DNA from: Owenia fusiformis
Taxonomy: Eukaryota; Annelida; Polychaeta; Sabellida; Oweniidae
DNA: 64,000 nt
Reading direction: 5' to 3'
Assembly: GCA_903813345.2 (NCBI GenBank)
Contig: CAIIXF020000011.1
Span: 21,995,754-22,059,753 of the forward strand
Shown here: piece after piece, positions 55,101-61,100 of the stretch
Numbering within the stretch: the first letter of the stretch is position 1
Layout: each line of letters starts with the position of its first letter
The notes under the pieces: generated by a model
What the model was told of the DNA's origin: nothing
The model's input: the letters and a program-made list of their open reading frames with translations, nothing else
The model's database searches: none
Made by a program: the position numbers and the translations under genes

Positions 55101-58100
55101 TTTTTCCATTGAAAATTCAAATGCATCATTTCCTTCGCATATTATATCCCTCCGTCATTACCAGGGGCTGGTGTAGTACTGTCGCTATCATTGCTCTCAT
55201 CTTCACTACTCTCGCTACTATCGCCTAAATCGCCGACATCAGGGGCTGCTGTAGCACTGAAGCTACCATTGCTCTCATTTTCACTACTATCGCTACTTTC
55301 TGATCTTCTGTCTCTCCTTAGTACATCCACTGCAAAGGTTATTTACCTCATAAAACCACAAATATAACAAACACACTTATGTTTTTTCTCCCAGGGACTT
55401 TTGATGTTTTGGGGAAATATTGGTCCTTTATATTCTGCAACCATATGTCACCAGTATGCTCTGACACTGGCACCTTTGATGATATACTTGGCATATTCAA
55501 TTCATTATTGACCACAAGACACAATTTTTAAAAACATATTTACAGTCACTTCCCAGTCTCACATGAAATAAAATAACATGTTTTCATTTGTTAAATGCAC
55601 AAACTGTAAAATGTACTTTAAAATCTTCTTTAAGATGTACTTTGAAATATAGTTCATTTTGCTAGCATTCTCAATTGGGAGATGGTCATTTGTTGAATAT
55701 TTTTATTCTGGTTATTCTAATACTGGACTCCAACTAATATTTGATGCTATTATATTTTGCAATTTTGAATTTTTGCGGCTATTAATTGTTGTTAATTTTC
55801 AGCTTTTGAAGTTTTGTGGCTATTAATTTTTGCGAGCTTGTGAACTTTTTCAAGCTTCTTTTTCTAATTTCTTTGATTTAAATCTTTTAAAACCCAAAAT
55901 AACTTTGAAAACAGTACCTTCCTACCTTTTATCACCCAGTACTGGACGACGATATTGTCAACATTGAGTTGAATCAATTCCTGTGAATTTCATGGCTATT
56001 ATTATATATATTATATTTTAGGAGTTAGAACTATTGGATTTTTGCGGCCATTATATTTTGCGAATTTTCAAAAACCCTTGAAAATGTGAAATATAGTAGC
56101 ATGCGAAAATTACCAAGAGTACAGTAATTGAAAACATGATTTTGTAAACTCTGCATAACCAAATGGTTAATATGTGTTATCAGCAATGGATGAATCAAAA
56201 AATAAATTCAACGGAAAGTAGTCATATTCACCTTTTTTCTCATTTGCCTTAACAGGTAGAGGATCTGCCAGTGCTACTCCTAGGAGTGCAAGGAGGCTTA
56301 TTGTGATAATCATGTTCATTTTGGTTTTGGTAATTGCCTAAAAATAAAAAGCAAATCTTTAAAATCCTATATCTTATTTGGAAACGCATGAAGCATTCTA
56401 TGAGGATTAGCAGAATTTGGTTTGTAATGTTAATAATCTTGATAATGCCTGGGTCACATTTGCTTTGATTCATCGGTCGGTGCCCGGCCGATTGAGTAAT
56501 TTGTTCAAAACTGAATACAATTTGAACAAAATACTCAATCCGCCGAGTGCCGGCCTATAAATTGGAGCAAATGTGACCCAGGCATTAGTGAAAGAGGTAT
56601 ATTCAAAGTATACCTCATCTAATTAAAAAATATGAGTTGAGAAATATTTATTTATTAAATGCTGCTTACCTTTTAGTCTTGCTGAGATGTATCTGATTTT
56701 GCTGTTTCTCGACTGCTTGTAGGTAGGTAGAATGAAATCTTTCACATCTGAGTTGGGATTATATGAGCAGCACTCCATTAACATCGATCTTGTCTAAAAA
56801 TAATTCGGATCTCTCATTCTGATTGGCTGTGTATTTCTTGTGAAAAACTATATGTCACTTGTGGACTGTTGAGTTATGAAAAGATTAAGATTGAAATTAA
56901 CAAATGTTATATTTTTTTTTATTATTTAGCCTACCAGGCTTTGTTTTATTCATAAGATTTCATAGTAGAATCCAACACAAAAGAAAGACAATTGATAATG
57001 TGAAAAAACTCTTCAACTTCAAAAATTGACACTAAAACACTTTATATTCTCCAAATGACCCCTCCTGTGTGGTACAATGAACCTTAGTACATGTGTGTGA
57101 TCATCTGAGTTTTATGTTGCAATTTTAACTGTATTTTATGAGTTAGGAAGAGGTAATAATGTCACTTGTGCGATTTTCATTAATGCACCTTTCGTCGAGT
57201 ATATGAACTCTCAAAATAAGATGGGTGTTAGGATACCATATACAGATTGCAAGTTAATCCAAGGCATATTCTTGCAGAGAAGGGGATATGTTTATAAACA
57301 GCAACATCTTATGGAGAAATCCTTCATAATTAACCAACATTGAAATATATTCAACTTTAGTGACATTATTCACAAAAAACATGATTTCAATGCAGAATCA
57401 TTTATTGCAGAGAATTTTAGTCTTTCCATTGAAAATTCGCTGAAAATTCAAATGCGTCATTTCCTTCTCATATTATTTCTTTCTGTTACTCTCATCACTA
57501 TCTTCACTTTCTTCACTTTCAGCACTCTCGCTACTCTCTGATCTCCTCTTTCTTGCATTGTCACTTCCATCACTGTCATCACTTTCGTCACTTTCATCAC
57601 TCTCGCTGTCGTCACTTTCATCACTCTCGCTACTCTCTGATCTCCTCTTTCTTGCATTGTCACTACCATCACTTTCGTCACTTTCATCACTCTCACTGTC
57701 GTCACTTTCATCACTCTCGCTACCTTCTGATCTCTTCTTTCTTATAGGAGCACTGTCATCACTATCATCAATTTCATCACTCTCGCTACCTTCTGATTTC
57801 CTGTTTCTTGTTAGCACATCCACTACAAATATTATTTAATTCATACAAACATAAAGACATCACTTATCCTCAACTATTGTTTTATTATATTTTTCCTGAG
57901 GAACATCTGATGTGTTGGGGAAATATTGGTTCTTAATATTCTGCTACCAGATGTCACCAATATATCTTAAATGAGATTTTGAAGATAATTATTAAAAATG
58001 TATTTCATTTCGCTGACATACTCAATTGGGAGTCGTGGTCATTTGTTGAATATTTTTATTCTGGTTATTCTGATAATAAATTTGAGTTGATTTTGTAAGC

Positions 58101-61100
58101 TCTACATACTTAAAGGGACATTCCTGGCCAGACCATTTCTATCCTGATATGATAGCTATTATCATGTATATACTTTCCATATTTAGCAAAACATGGGAAA
58201 ATGTTTTAATATAGTCAATATTTATTATATAAAAATGTAGTGCTCATTTTCTGTAAGCTGCCATCTTTTCAAATTTCACTCAGGAAGTGATGTCATCAAC
58301 TCTCAACTTTCATAACCTTGCCTATAACAGTATAGGAAAGTAGCACAACATCACTGCTAGACAAGTGGTCCTTACCTTATGTGCAAAAATATTTTCAGAG
58401 CTTGTCAACTTAGAAGGATAAATCATAGACAAAATTGAAAAAGAATATTCAACTGGTTTTGTAATTCTTATAGCTCCATACCTAATGCTAAATGCAAAGT
58501 TGAGAGTCGATGACATCACTTCCTTGGTGAAATATTAAAAGATGGCAGCCTACCGTACTTGAATTGAGCACTACATTTTTATGTGATCAATATTGACCAT
58601 ATCAAAACATTTTATGGTATTTTGCTAAACATCTAAAGTACAGGGTGGGGCAAAAATGCCACTTTTTTAAAAGCTTTTTAATTTTGATCCTAATCATAAT
58701 TTGCATACCAAAAGAAACTTGAAGATGTCATGAGAAATGAACAGAATATGCATAATGTACAAACTCAACTGATAAAGCCTGATGACCACCGAGCTAATAG
58801 TCCTGATGTAAACCCCAGTGAGTATAGGGTATGGGAAGGTCTCCAGGAGATGGTATAGAGGTACCCTCAAAATAGGTATCTCAAAATTTGCTCAACTAAA
58901 GCTGGCAATTATGACAGGTTGAAGGAAACTTAGTCAACATTTCATTGATACTGCTATATCAGCATGGGGACAAAGACTTAAGCCTCAAAGAGGGTGGCGG
59001 ACCAAGTGAACTCCTCTTTTAAATCAAATACAATCCAAGTTGAAGGACTTGTTACTTTACTTGTTATTTTATTACTTAGAACCCCTTGCACTATATAACT
59101 GCAACTTGGTAAATATATAACAGATACAGCGTGAAAAAGAATTTGATATGTGTTGTGTATAGCAGTAGCAGATATTGTATGCTGGGGTTTTACTTTTACA
59201 CTGCGTACAAATCTACATTTTGACTCGTTTACACTGCATACGATTTTTTTTTTAAATAAAAAAGAATTTCCCATTGAGAGCAATGTTAAATTAAAACAAT
59301 TTCACATATTTTGTAATACATCAGTATATCTTTTACCAAGATTTTTTTTCAGGAAAATCTGAATTGTAGAAAAAAAGCTGATACACTGTGAAGTAATACC
59401 TTAAAACATGTCTCTTGAGGGTTGTTTACAGGTTTCATGGATTCATCCTAAAATTTTAGAGATGTTTCTACGGAAAGTTTAGAACTGATTAGTTTTTAGG
59501 CAGTCTGGGTAAATGTTAAGGTGGCCATTTTGAATTTTCCACCCTGAAAAGTGTATTCTGTTCAAGGGTGCGATTCTGTTCACCGTATGGCTTATTAATT
59601 ATTGAAAAAGGTATTCCAAAATTAATGGGTGGCATTCCTTTTGTGTTACCCTGTATTATGAGAAATGAATAAATCAAAACATAATTTCAGTGAAATTAAT
59701 CGTACTCACCCTTTTCCTCATTTGCCTGAACAGGGAGAGGATCTGCTAGTGCTACTCCTAGGAGTGCAAAAAGGCTTATCATGATAATCATGTTCATTTT
59801 GATAATTGCCTAAAAATAAAAAGCAAATCTTTAAAATCCTAATATGAATTTACATCTTTGTTGGTATTCATATGAGGAAAATGCATTTAGCATTCCATGT
59901 GGATGCACAGAATCTTGTTTGAACTCGAATCTTGGGCAAAATAAATGTTACCACTTATAAGAGAATTCATATAAACCTAAAGGCTTTGAATATGTCATTT
60001 TACCATTTGATTTCATGTGATAAAAAAGTGTTCAAATTGTACATGGATTTTACCTGTTAGGTGTTGTTACGAGAAGTTTTGTGCTTCAACTGAATGAATT
60101 AATCAATTTTTGAATATAAAAAAAAGTTTTAGTTATCTTATTTAGCAACATGCAATTATATACAGGCTGAATTGTTTGAAATTTAAAAAAAAAATTTTTA
60201 TAACTTTTTATTTATTTTTTATTTCTGAAACATAAACGCAAAAGAATTTACAAATGAATACATGTATGTTAACAATTGTAATGTTAAAGAGGTATTTGCA
60301 GAGTAGTATAATAGTAGTTTACCATTTATATTAGAATATATAAACTAAACCTCATCTGATAAAAAATATGAATTGAACCTTACCTTTGTCTTGTTGAGAT
60401 GTGGCTGATTTTGCCGTTTGTCCACTGCTTGTAGCCAAGTAGAATGACATCTGTCGTATCTGAGATAGGATTATATGAGCAATGTTCAGTCAAGGTCAAC
60501 ATCAGTCCTGTCTTATATATAATTCAAATCTCTCATTCTGATTGGCTGTCCATTTAAATGTTATTTTAATGTTTTTTTACTGTGTTAGTTAAGTTTGTCT
60601 TTTGTACTCTTATATCCTATAAGGGATGAATTGAGAAATCAATGAATAAAAATATTCTATTGAAAATGACAACTTTTCAAGGATGCCAACATGGCAACTG
60701 AATTCCACTTGTGGACTTGAGAGTCATAAAATGATTTAGAATTATTATGATTGATAATTAGTCTACCAGGCTTCTTTTTATTCATCCTAGTTTTGTCACC
60801 CCATTTCAAATCACTGCTTTCCTCTCCAGTTCATATCCCCAGTGGACAAATATTGTTCTCCACATTATCGTTATCAAAGATGTAGGCTTGTCATTTCCAG
60901 ATGCACTTGAAATCATATGGAAAGGAAGATTCTCAGAGTTACAACTCTTGTTCAAGAGACTTGCACAAATTCAGGTTCTTCCCCAGGGTCATGTGAGATC
61001 AGTTAGAACTGTGAATGACCTCATTTCTGAATGATTTCCTTTGAGAAAATCTGCGAAAATATTTACATCTGAGAAAGTTTTCTGTTTTATATTTTCATTT

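Larger units (their letters stand above)
54537..56927. repeat. Tandem duplication unit with acidic-peptide gene A
   Basis: Unit starts at ttaccaggctttgttttagt (54538) and repeats at 56930 (ctaccaggctttgttttatt) and 60763 (ctaccaggcttctttttatt). Each unit holds a DIRS-repeat remnant, then on the minus strand the acidic exon, signal-peptide exon and 5' UTR exon. Confidence 0.8.
56928..60760. repeat. Tandem duplication unit with acidic-peptide gene B
   Basis: Second gene-bearing unit, longer than unit A because intron 2 received a foldback element copy and a mariner element. Confidence 0.8.

Noticed and set aside
57457-57839. Other frames over the acidic exon of gene B (Met/Val-rich on the same strand, Ser/Leu- and His-rich on the + strand)
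   Set aside because: They arise from the repetitive TCATCACTTTCG-type codons. Only the Ser/Asp/Glu frame joins a signal-peptide exon in phase.
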